DNA of 64,000 nucleotides from Dokdonia sinensis (GTDB lineage Bacteria > Bacteroidota > Bacteroidia > Flavobacteriales > Flavobacteriaceae), in NCBI RefSeq assembly GCF_003688895.1, contig NZ_REFV01000003.1, forward strand, positions 124,001-188,000. The letters run 5' to 3'. The position numbers were made by a program, and so were the translations under genes. Below are positions 26,598-34,361 of this stretch, in pieces. The number at the start of each line of letters is the position of its first letter. Within the stretch, counting starts at the first letter, position 1. Under the pieces are notes generated by a model. The model was not told the DNA's origin and ran no database searches. It saw only the letters and a list, made by a program, of their open reading frames with translations.

Positions 26598-28232
26598 ATG
26601 AAAACAATAAAAACCATAGGCCTCATCATCTTCCTTACGGGAATGGCAATCTGGACAGGCTCCCTTTTTATGGGCGAGTTCAAACTTACCCAAGAACAGC
26701 TGGACAGCTTTATAGAAAACAAAGGCATTAAAAGCGAACTCCTAGCCGAGAAACTCCAAAAAGATGTCGTGGGTAATGCCTATGGAACCTTTGAATTCTC
26801 AGGGGCGGTGCGTGGGGCGCTGGAGGCAAATAATGAATATTACGATGCGCAAATCGCCAAATATGACGCTGCCAAGGAATGGGACAAAAAAGGGGAGCAG
26901 TACCAATATCGTATTAATGACAAAGACTTCCAGTCGTTTACATTTACACTTGCCAAAAAAGCAGGATCAGGTTTTGTAAAGGAAAACGCGGGACTGATGT
27001 GGTTCTTGACTTTTGGATTGGGGATTTTTGGTGCGCTTATGTTCATCTTTCCTAATCTTGTTTTATTGGGAAAACCAGGCATTAAGAACGACCACATTTA
27101 TCACAACAGCGCGACTAACCGTGGGTGGATTGCTTGGGTGGTATTAATATATCTTGTATTGTTTTACCTCGCGCTCTATTTCTATTCTGACTATGTGGTA
27201 AACTGGACATTTATTCTCGACCCGATAAGTAATGCGCTTAATGGTGGTGATGCCAGCCAGTGGTTTGTATACGGATTTATGTACTGTGTCATTATGGTCA
27301 CGATGGCGGTGCGTATGTATATCAAATACCGTCATAACAAATACCAGATCGTGCGTACCACTTCTGTATTGTTCTTTCAGATTGTATTTGCCTTTCTCAT
27401 TCCGGAGATTATGGCGAGCCTTGGGAAGCCAGGCTATGACTTTAAAAATGCCTTCCCGCTAGATTATGACTTCTTCTTTGAGTGGAATTTACAATCACTT
27501 ACAGAAAGTGGCAGCATCGGGATTTTTATCCTCGTTTGGGGGATTGTGCTTACGCTGGTTATTGTGCCCGTGATGGTCTATTTCTTTGGCAAACGCTGGT
27601 ATTGCAGTTGGGTTTGTGGTTGCGGTGGTCTCGCCGAAACCCTAGGAGATCCCTACCGCCAGCATTCTAATAAAACAATGAAAGCGTGGAAACTCGAGCG
27701 CTGGCTCATACACTCCGTCCTCGTGTTCTCCCTCGTGATGACCCTCGTCACCCTCTATTGCTATTTTACAGGTGCAGAATCCCTACTGGGCATTAACACG
27801 CAGTGGATCAAAGACACCTATAGCTTCCTCATAGGCGCTTGGTTTGCCGGCGTGATTGGGACCGGCTTCTACCCTATTTTTGGCAATCGCGTGTGGTGCC
27901 GTTTTGGCTGCCCGCTCGCCGCATATTTAGGCTTTGTACAACGCTTTAAATCCCGTTTTAGAATCACCACAAACGGTGGCCAGTGTATCTCTTGCGGTAA
28001 CTGCTCCACCTACTGCGAGCAAGGCATAGACGTGCGCGCCTATGCTCAAAAGGGCGAAAACATCGTACGCTCCAGCTGTGTAGGCTGCGGAATCTGTAGC
28101 GCCGTATGCCCTCGTGGCGTGCTCAAACTAGAAAACGGCCCAGAAGCAGGACGCATTAATCCTACGCAGGTATTGCTAGGAAACGATGTGGACTTGATGG
28201 ATTATGTAAATAATGAGCAGGATATGGCTTAA
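26598..28232 (+). CDS. Membrane-bound 4Fe-4S protein, CcoG/NapH-like
   Basis: 544 residues. About five to six membrane segments between about residues 7 and 400, with polar loops, then a ferredoxin-type domain. Cysteines: YCSWVCGCGG in a membrane loop near 333-340, VWCRFGCPLAAYL near 433-439, then CISCGNCSTYCEQG and CVGCGICSAVCPRG, each the classical CxxCxxCxxxC pattern for one 4Fe-4S cluster. This resembles the CcoG/RdxA and NapH/NosR group, which pass electrons between quinol or NAD(P)H donors and exported redox partners. It is read after the FAD oxidoreductase on the same strand, but a 900-bp gap holds repeats and a broken gene. Confidence 0.85.
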   Translation: MKTIKTIGLIIFLTGMAIWTGSLFMGEFKLTQEQLDSFIENKGIKSELLAEKLQKDVVGNAYGTFEFSGAVRGALEANNEYYDAQIAKYDAAKEWDKKGEQYQYRINDKDFQSFTFTLAKKAGSGFVKENAGLMWFLTFGLGIFGALMFIFPNLVLLGKPGIKNDHIYHNSATNRGWIAWVVLIYLVLFYLALYFYSDYVVNWTFILDPISNALNGGDASQWFVYGFMYCVIMVTMAVRMYIKYRHNKYQIVRTTSVLFFQIVFAFLIPEIMASLGKPGYDFKNAFPLDYDFFFEWNLQSLTESGSIGIFILVWGIVLTLVIVPVMVYFFGKRWYCSWVCGCGGLAETLGDPYRQHSNKTMKAWKLERWLIHSVLVFSLVMTLVTLYCYFTGAESLLGINTQWIKDTYSFLIGAWFAGVIGTGFYPIFGNRVWCRFGCPLAAYLGFVQRFKSRFRITTNGGQCISCGNCSTYCEQGIDVRAYAQKGENIVRSSCVGCGICSAVCPRGVLKLENGPEAGRINPTQVLLGNDVDLMDYVNNEQDMA

Positions 28233-28526
28233 GGGGTTTTCTTTTATGCTTTCGCGAAAGCGTTTGTTCACCCCTTTAATTCCTGTCAGTCAACTAGTAT
28301 ATAATCTTAAATCAACCCGTGCGACTAGATAACTATATCGGGTATTCCGTAATAGAGACCCATAAAAAATTAGCGGTTAGCAATGATGCTTACAATCTCT
28401 CGATCCTGCGCTGCGGCCTTTGGTGCTTTCTTAGGTAAAGCTAAAACCACAGCTGTTGCCTGACCCTCAAATTCCCGTATATTTAAAAGACAAAACACTC
28501 GATAATCAACCTAACTAGGCATCAAA
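28233..28526. other. Gene-free stretch with one palindrome
   Basis: Contains the palindrome copy at 28248-28262. A frame of about 26 codons near 28385 has no homology I know and I leave it out. The rest shows no hairpin or promoter I would defend. Confidence 0.5.
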
Positions 28527-28979
28527 ATGAAAAATCTACTTATTGCTTTATAGTTTATACTAGCAGCGGTGAGCATTTCCTGCGCACAGGAGGTAAACCC
28601 AGAAGAAGAAATCATCAAGATCTCCCAAGAGAAATGGGAGTGGATGGCAGACAAAAATGTTGACGAGCTAGCCAATCTCTTTGATGACGGAGCAAAATTT
28701 GTTCATATGAGTGGGACTTGGAATAAAGAAAAAGTGCTAGAAATCATCAAAACTGGCAGTATTTGGTATAAACATGCAGATGTTAAAGAGGTTGCTGTAG
28801 AAGTTTTTGACAACACCGCCATCCTCTTGAATCGCATTACATTAGTAGCTGTTGTACGTGGCAATGAAGTTTCTAATGAATTTACTGTGACAGAAGTTTA
28901 TCAGAAACAAAATGAAGATTGGAAATTATTGGACTTGACCTTCAGCAGCGTGCGTGATACGCATACTATCGAAGACTAA
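28527..28979 (+). pseudogene. NTF2-like (DUF4440/SnoaL-type) lipoprotein with a stop in the signal peptide
   Basis: ATG at 28527 followed by AAAAATCTACTTATTGCTTT, that is MKNLLIAL, then TAG at 28551-28553, then FILAAVSISCAQEVNPEEE. The TAG lies within the signal peptide of an otherwise well formed lipoprotein with lipobox SISC. After a possible GTG restart at 28569 the body of about 136 residues reads as an NTF2-like domain (SQEKWEWMADKNVDELANLF...FVHMSG). Starting at GTG would lose the signal. Either a recent nonsense mutation, or a functional cytosolic restart. The body has no further disruption, so the change is young. Confidence 0.75.
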
Positions 28980-29007
28980 TGCCTATAATTAAAAAACATT
29001 AAATCCT

Positions 29008-29550
29008 ATGCGACAGCTTTTCATCTTAACAATCATTATCCTTTCCAGTACTGCTAGCATCTCGTTACAAGCCCAAGAAACCAACTTCATAAACGACTAC
29101 CTAGAACGCTTAGAAAACTCCCAGAAATACCTCAACCTCGTTGCAGCAGCAATGCCCGCAGAGAAGTACGAGTACAGAGTGACACCAGAGTCTATGAGTT
29201 TTGAAGAACACCTAATGCACATTGCTTGGGCTATGGATTGGCACAGTCAATCGTTGTTGGGAGGTCGTCCAGCTCGAGATTGGGAAACAGACAACGAACT
29301 CAAAGTCGCTTCTAAAACCAAAGCAGAAATGATTGCTACGGTCAACAGTACTTTTGAAACCACGATACAATTCATTAAAGACTTTGACACCACAAAACTA
29401 AACGATAAAGTCGCCTACGGCGAACTCGAGCGTAGCAAGCGCCAAGTCCTGCAAATCCTCTCAGACCACATTACCCATCACAGAGCACAGATGCTTGTCG
29501 CGATGCGCTTAAATGGATTGGTACCACCGCGGTATATGTTGTTTCAGTAG
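29008..29550 (+). CDS. DinB-family protein, exported
   Basis: 180 residues. Signal peptide ending SLQAQ. A four-helix DinB/YfiT bundle with three metal-binding histidines, one in FEEHLMHIAWAMDWHSQ and two in LSDHITHHRAQ. DinB-type proteins are metal-dependent thiol transferases in characterised cases; this one is directed out of the cytosol, which is common in Bacteroidota. It follows the NTF2-like gene by 28 bp and probably shares its transcript. Confidence 0.85.
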   Translation: MRQLFILTIIILSSTASISLQAQETNFINDYLERLENSQKYLNLVAAAMPAEKYEYRVTPESMSFEEHLMHIAWAMDWHSQSLLGGRPARDWETDNELKVASKTKAEMIATVNSTFETTIQFIKDFDTTKLNDKVAYGELERSKRQVLQILSDHITHHRAQMLVAMRLNGLVPPRYMLFQ

Positions 29551-29553
29551 TTG

Positions 29554-29710
29554 TCGGAGGTTTCGATACAGTTCTTTAAAACGTTTGCAACGTTTCAAAG
29601 AACCACTCAACCACCTTAGGTTGTTCTGCTTCATAAAAAAACCAAAGCAAAGGTGGTTGAGTGTTTTTGATTTATGCGATAGTAAAATCAAAAATGTATC
29701 GAAACCTCCG
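29554..29710. repeat. Two hairpins of the GGAGGTTTCGATAC family
   Basis: Copies at about 29554-29614 and 29648-29710 in opposite orientation, directly after the DinB stop. A partial palindrome ATTTCGCGAAAGCGTAC lies nearby at 29751-29767. No gene in 29551-29901. Confidence 0.8.
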
Positions 29711-29901
29711 AAAACGAATAGCAATAACAACATTACGCACTGTGATTAGCATTTCGCGAAAGCGTACATAGACCCTTACAAAGTTATATTTTACAGGAGG
29801 TCGCCCTGTGCATATTCTTTAAAACACTTCAAATCAAGACTATATTACTCTGAAAAGCAGTAATATTTGGTTATTTTTAGATAAATGTAAATTGTCTATC
29901 A

Positions 29902-30324
29902 ATGAGATCAGAAAGTAAACCGCCCGTGTCATTTTGGATCGTCGCCGTATTTGCCATCATATGGAATGTTGCCGAAGTATATTTTAGCTCCTTTGAATTA
30001 TCGTTTCTTGAGCGTAATCTTACCGCTGAACAATTTAAAGTCATTGAGTCTATACCCATTTGGTACTCCGTCGTCTTTTTAGCAGCGCTGTTCTCTGAAT
30101 TTTTAGGGAGTTTAATGCTATTTATGAGAAAGAAAATAGCAACCTTATTTTTTGGAATATCATTTATAACATTAGTGTTTGTAGAATCTTATTGGCTCCT
30201 TTATTACGATATAAAGAATGTTTCCATTGTTATTTCTACCATCGTGCCCATACTTGTGATTGCAGTGGCGGGTTTTCTTTATTTCTATAGTAGGAACGCC
30301 ACAAGAAAGGACTGGATTTCATAA
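29902..30324 (+). CDS. Integral membrane protein with four hydrophobic segments
   Basis: 140 residues with hydrophobic segments at about 8-28, 54-74, 79-101 and 105-128. Some Trp and Glu in the first segment (WNVAEVYFSSFEL). I recognise no family with certainty. Its start lies after the hairpin pair; no promoter is evident. Confidence 0.6.
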   Translation: MRSESKPPVSFWIVAVFAIIWNVAEVYFSSFELSFLERNLTAEQFKVIESIPIWYSVVFLAALFSEFLGSLMLFMRKKIATLFFGISFITLVFVESYWLLYYDIKNVSIVISTIVPILVIAVAGFLYFYSRNATRKDWIS

Positions 30325-30476
30325 AAGCACTGTCTAAGCTAAATGAACAGACGCTTCTAGAGTTAATAGAGTCGCAACAGGGTTAAGATTTTAGTAAATA
30401 TCCAGTACTGATTAAAAAGCGGACAGTGGCGACCTAGTATTTTTGAAATCTAAATTGTTCTTATCTTCATATTCCT

Positions 30477-31412
30477 ATGAAATATCTTCTTTACCTCTTC
30501 CTGCTCTTCACCATAAGCTGTAATTACTCTCAAAAAGGGCAACCCGACGAACAGACAGTAACTTCTGAAGAAAGCGAGATAGACGCATCTGTTATAGAAA
30601 TGTGGAATGATTACATCACTGCAAACCCCGAAGCCGCTACCCGTGAACTCCCAGAATCCTGGTTCTTTCACAATAACAAAGCAGATGCAAACCGTTTAGG
30701 AAACCTAGTCGCCGAAGGTAAGAAACAAGCGGGCTCAAGTTTATATATTTGGTATGAGGAAGCGGGAGCTCCATTACCAGAATCTGGCGTAAAACACATC
30801 ATTACGGACTTTGACGGGAAAGCGCTCGCCATTATCGAAATCAAAAAGGTCGACACCATTCCCTTTCACCTCATCACCCCGACATACGCTTCCTTAGATA
30901 TGGGAACAGATGTTGAACTGCTAGAAAAATGGAGAGAGGCTCACAAAGCATTTTTTACCAAAGCACTTGCCGAAAGTGGCGACACCTTCACTAAGGATAT
31001 GCTAGTGGTGTGTGAATATTTTGAAACCGTCTGGCCAGTATCTAAAAACACAATAACGCCTAATGCATTATCACTTGCCTTGCACCCTAATTCGTACGCG
31101 CTGTCTGCATTGCCAGATACCGTAGAAGCCACCATGTACAATACCACGACAGATACCATTATAACAGGATTACATTATTCCATAGAACATCTTAAAAACG
31201 GTAGCTGGGAAGATGTCGTTCCAGATTTAATATTTAATGATATAGGTTATGAATTATTTCCTAACGGCGCACAAACGTTCCCTATAAATCTTCTTCATAA
31301 TAAAATAACGTACAAGAAGGGTAGCTACAGAATATCAAAAAGGTATTTAAAAGACGATTATCATAGAACAAGGAAGCAATATCCTGTTTCGGCAAATTTT
31401 ACAATTTTTTAG
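30477..31412 (+). CDS. Secreted ASCH-domain lipoprotein with an Ig-like C-terminal domain
   Basis: 311 residues. A lipobox at TISC (Cys15) follows a signal peptide. Residues about 40-175 read as an ASCH domain: MWNDYITANPE, WFFHNNKADANRLGNLVAEG, KKQAGSSLYIWYEE, GAPLPESGVKHIITDFDGKA, and LLEKWREAHKAFF. Residues about 200-310 look like the small bacterial Ig-like fold (LALHPNSYALS...TVEATMYNTTTDT...YSIEHLKNGSWEDV...YRISKRY). ASCH domains are normally cytosolic and RNA-linked; a lipid-anchored copy is unexpected. Its convergent neighbour ends 8 bp away. Confidence 0.75.
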   Translation: MKYLLYLFLLFTISCNYSQKGQPDEQTVTSEESEIDASVIEMWNDYITANPEAATRELPESWFFHNNKADANRLGNLVAEGKKQAGSSLYIWYEEAGAPLPESGVKHIITDFDGKALAIIEIKKVDTIPFHLITPTYASLDMGTDVELLEKWREAHKAFFTKALAESGDTFTKDMLVVCEYFETVWPVSKNTITPNALSLALHPNSYALSALPDTVEATMYNTTTDTIITGLHYSIEHLKNGSWEDVVPDLIFNDIGYELFPNGAQTFPINLLHNKITYKKGSYRISKRYLKDDYHRTRKQYPVSANFTIF

Positions 31413-31420
31413 AACTCGCA

Positions 31421-32383
31421 CTAAAGTGTAAATCCGATTTTAATCCCTCCCCATTTATAGGAACTCCCCGTCGTAATCTCTTTTGTACTTACAGACCGTG
31501 CATACTCAAAGTAGAGCGTTCTCGTTTTCAATACAATCCCATAATGAAATTGTCCTGTAACGCGAGTTACATCACTTGATGCAATCGTATATGGACTATC
31601 CCGATTTATCAAACCACCTTGTAACGTAGCATCATAACCCACAACACTAACCGTAGGTTGCGCGTATGCGTAGAGTTTAAATCCATTGCGATTTGTAATG
31701 GTCGAGAATCCATTATTTATAATACCCACAGTGCTATTCATTCCTATTGAGGCATTTGTAAAAAGGGTTCCGACTTTTACATTTGCACTCGCTTGAAGCG
31801 AAAATAAATCTCGATATCGCGCCAGCTGTTTCTCATAACCTACTTCATAATTGAGCACAACATCATTTTTAATCTGATTGCGCCACCCCGATGGAATCTT
31901 ATTCCCCGTAGCCTTATGAATTCCAGTTTGCATCTCTTTGCCAAAGGCCGCTGGCCCCATCAGTCCGATACTAATTGAAGAGGTAAATCTGCTACGTTTT
32001 TCTGTGTCTGTTGCGACTATGAAACTTTTCAGGAATATGGCGACGGCAAATGGCCGGTCACCTTCCTGTATTTCTGGTAACTGGTAATCATCTGGCGTAA
32101 ACCCGATGTGCTCTACGGCAAGGCCATAGCGCATTTCGGCGTTTTGTGGTTTATAAAAAAGATAGTTGGCTGGATTCGTTTTAAAGTACGGTGCGACAAG
32201 CTCAAAACTATAGCCTTGTGTATAGTTCTCATCACTGGCAGCAAAATAGTCGTTATCGTAATTAAACCTAAAGTAGTTGTTGCTTTTTATATCACGATAA
32301 GATATCAGGTTATCTATTTTTTGAGCAGTCATTAGCTGCTGCACAAGAAACAGTACAACACAAAGAGCAAGAGTTTTCCGCAT
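31421..32383 (-). CDS. LpxR-like lipid A deacylase family outer membrane protein
   Basis: 320 residues. Signal peptide, then FRFNYDNDYFAASDENYTQG, GDRPFAVAIFL, and GLMGPAAFGKEMQTGIH, the hallmark segments of the DUF2219/LpxR family, a 12-stranded outer membrane barrel with 3'-O-deacylase activity in enteric bacteria. Conserved Asn, Asp and His at the active site match the segments shown. It ends GGIKIGFTL. Confidence 0.85.
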   Translation of the reverse strand: MRKTLALCVVLFLVQQLMTAQKIDNLISYRDIKSNNYFRFNYDNDYFAASDENYTQGYSFELVAPYFKTNPANYLFYKPQNAEMRYGLAVEHIGFTPDDYQLPEIQEGDRPFAVAIFLKSFIVATDTEKRSRFTSSISIGLMGPAAFGKEMQTGIHKATGNKIPSGWRNQIKNDVVLNYEVGYEKQLARYRDLFSLQASANVKVGTLFTNASIGMNSTVGIINNGFSTITNRNGFKLYAYAQPTVSVVGYDATLQGGLINRDSPYTIASSDVTRVTGQFHYGIVLKTRTLYFEYARSVSTKEITTGSSYKWGGIKIGFTL

Positions 32384-32424
32384 AAAAAATATACGAGTAT
32401 TTGTGGTACGCGGTTTTATGTTTA

Positions 32425-32440
32425 CGCTTTCGCGAAAGCG
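32425..32440. repeat. Perfect palindrome copy upstream of the LpxR-like gene
   Basis: CGCTTTCGCGAAAGCG flanked by TTTA and TACCC. Confidence 0.95.
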
Positions 32441-32508
32441 TACCCATAACCATCCCCACTCCCTTTTCCAAAAAATGAGTCGTAAAAAACCTCGTTAAAG
32501 TCCGTGGA

Positions 32509-33402
32509 TTATATTCCTGTCCTGAAAATAAGATCTACACCAACAAATGGGGCACTATCAAACTCAGAATTGAGTCTTGTGCGGTCGTCACCACTCACCT
32601 GGAATGTAAGAATCTGAGCACCTACTTTATCGCCTTGAGCATACGTTCCATAATCTGTAGTATCTAATCCTACACGACCTCTGACAATAAGTGTGTCATC
32701 CATAAAGCCATAAGCGGCAAACAAAGAAAATCGAATTGATTCTTCTTGAACATAAAAAGCTGAGTCTACTTCTGAAAGATTGTAGGATTTTATGGAGGTA
32801 AGAAGATTTGCACCTAGGCTAAGATTGTCTGTAAGAGAGTAATTTGCATCTGCACGAATAGGGAATACAGCATTTACATAAAATTTTCTATTCTTAGACT
32901 TATACCAGAGTCCTACTAAAGGAGTAATCGTCGTTCCAAAAAGCTCTGACGATGCATATCCTCCAAACTTGAGTCCATAACGGCTAGTATATTTTTTTTC
33001 CAATAATGCGAGACCACCCATTTGGAAATCATCACTACCTAAATCATCAAAATCTGATGCAATTTTAGGTAACAACACATAGGTTCCTGTCCAATTTTTT
33101 TTGTGACTGTATTTTACTCCAGCATTGAGTCTGGTCATAATCAGGTTTGTTCTGCTTGGCCCATGATCTAATCCTAGTCTTGTATTCTCATACGTAAATC
33201 CAGCAATGAGCACCGCTTTACTCGTAATGGGTACAGGAAAATTTGCCTCTAAAAGCGTGTTTCCTACTTCCGTTTCATTATCATTATCTATATTTCCGAG
33301 CGTTGCTCTACTATGAGATAGTTTAAGAAGATCAAGATAATCTTGAGCACTCACAGTATAACTCACAAAAGAAATGGCAAAAAATAAAATTAATGATTTC
33401 AT
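32509..33402 (-). CDS. DUF6268-like outer membrane barrel protein
   Basis: 297 residues. Signal peptide MKSLILFFAISFVSYTVSAQ, no lipobox. Strands such as FPVPITSKAVLIAGFTYENTRL, LNAGVKYSHKKNWTGTY and AVFPIRADANYSLTDNLSLG suggest a barrel of the DUF6268 type. No function is known to me. Separated from the LpxR-like gene by the palindrome and a short gap. Confidence 0.65.
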   Translation of the reverse strand: MKSLILFFAISFVSYTVSAQDYLDLLKLSHSRATLGNIDNDNETEVGNTLLEANFPVPITSKAVLIAGFTYENTRLGLDHGPSRTNLIMTRLNAGVKYSHKKNWTGTYVLLPKIASDFDDLGSDDFQMGGLALLEKKYTSRYGLKFGGYASSELFGTTITPLVGLWYKSKNRKFYVNAVFPIRADANYSLTDNLSLGANLLTSIKSYNLSEVDSAFYVQEESIRFSLFAAYGFMDDTLIVRGRVGLDTTDYGTYAQGDKVGAQILTFQVSGDDRTRLNSEFDSAPFVGVDLIFRTGI

Positions 33403-33534
33403 AAAATTTTAATTATTTGGGAAACACATAGTATACTTCCTAGTTAAGATGATTTAGAATATTTAATGGAGGTCAAACTACAATTTCCCCAAGGAAGAAA
33501 GATAACATAAAAATAATCCTTTATCAAAACTTAT

Positions 33535-34197
33535 TTAATTACAATCCAGAGATACAGTATCATCTGCATCTAGGGTCCAATTAAGATTTTGATTATTAAT
33601 TTGTTCCTCACTCGCCTCAATACACGATAGCGGATTGTTAGTCACATCAAGTCGGAATAAGCTGGGATTATCCACGACAGAGATAGCATTAATTTCATTG
33701 TCACTCACTTCCAGAAGTTCGATTACTGGATTGTTTGTAATATTAATCGTGCTTAAATTATTATTACGTAGGCTCAATTTTTCTAATACTGCAAGATTAG
33801 ATACGTCTATACTAGTTAAGTTATTCCCGTCTGCATACAAGAATTGAAGTTTAGTATTTTGTGAGACATTCAGAGAGGAGACATTATTATTCTGCAACCA
33901 TAGATTGTAGAGATTTGGACAATTCTCTATTCCCGTGAGATCCTCGATACCGAGATCGTCTACCACAATTTGATCTACTAAAAGAAGTTGCTCCGTGATG
34001 ACTGATCCGTCTACAACATCATCTGCATTTATGCTAACGAGATAGGCCTCAAAAACAGGATCTGGAATTGCAGTCCGATCGACTACGACCTCTTGCATTT
34101 CTTGTTCTGTAGACTCCATATTTTGAGAATCTTCATCTGTACTACAAGAGTAGAAACAAGCTAATAAAATTGTTATAAGAAAAATACTGGAGCGCAT
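33535..34197 (-). CDS. Leucine-rich-repeat lipoprotein
   Basis: 220 residues from the ATG at 34197 (MRSSIFLITILLACFYSC, lipobox then Ser-Thr-Asp-Glu). Residues about 60-190 form roughly six LRR units of about 21 residues: NLYNLWLQNNNVSSLNVSQ, LQFLYADGNNLTSIDVS, LEKLSLRNNNLSTINITN, IELLEVSDNEINAISVVD and so on. A surface-anchored protein for binding partners; no enzymatic motif. Confidence 0.85.
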   Translation of the reverse strand: MRSSIFLITILLACFYSCSTDEDSQNMESTEQEMQEVVVDRTAIPDPVFEAYLVSINADDVVDGSVITEQLLLVDQIVVDDLGIEDLTGIENCPNLYNLWLQNNNVSSLNVSQNTKLQFLYADGNNLTSIDVSNLAVLEKLSLRNNNLSTINITNNPVIELLEVSDNEINAISVVDNPSLFRLDVTNNPLSCIEASEEQINNQNLNWTLDADDTVSLDCN

Positions 34198-34361
34198 AAA
34201 AACTACTTTAGAAGTTAACGCTAACAAGATAGGAAATGTTTAATCTTTTTAATTAATTGATAAACAAAAGTTTAACTATTTCTTTTAAAACCTATCCCTT
34301 CAGAATTGCTTAACTTCGTAAAAACGGCACTTTAAAAAATTCGTTAGCCAAAATCTCAACT

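Noticed and set aside
28385-28465. A short frame of about 26 codons
   Set aside because: No recognisable start signal or homology; too short to support.
30325-30400. A short frame reading like a protein C-terminus after the membrane protein
   Set aside because: No start and no identifiable family; it may be a gene remnant but I cannot show it.
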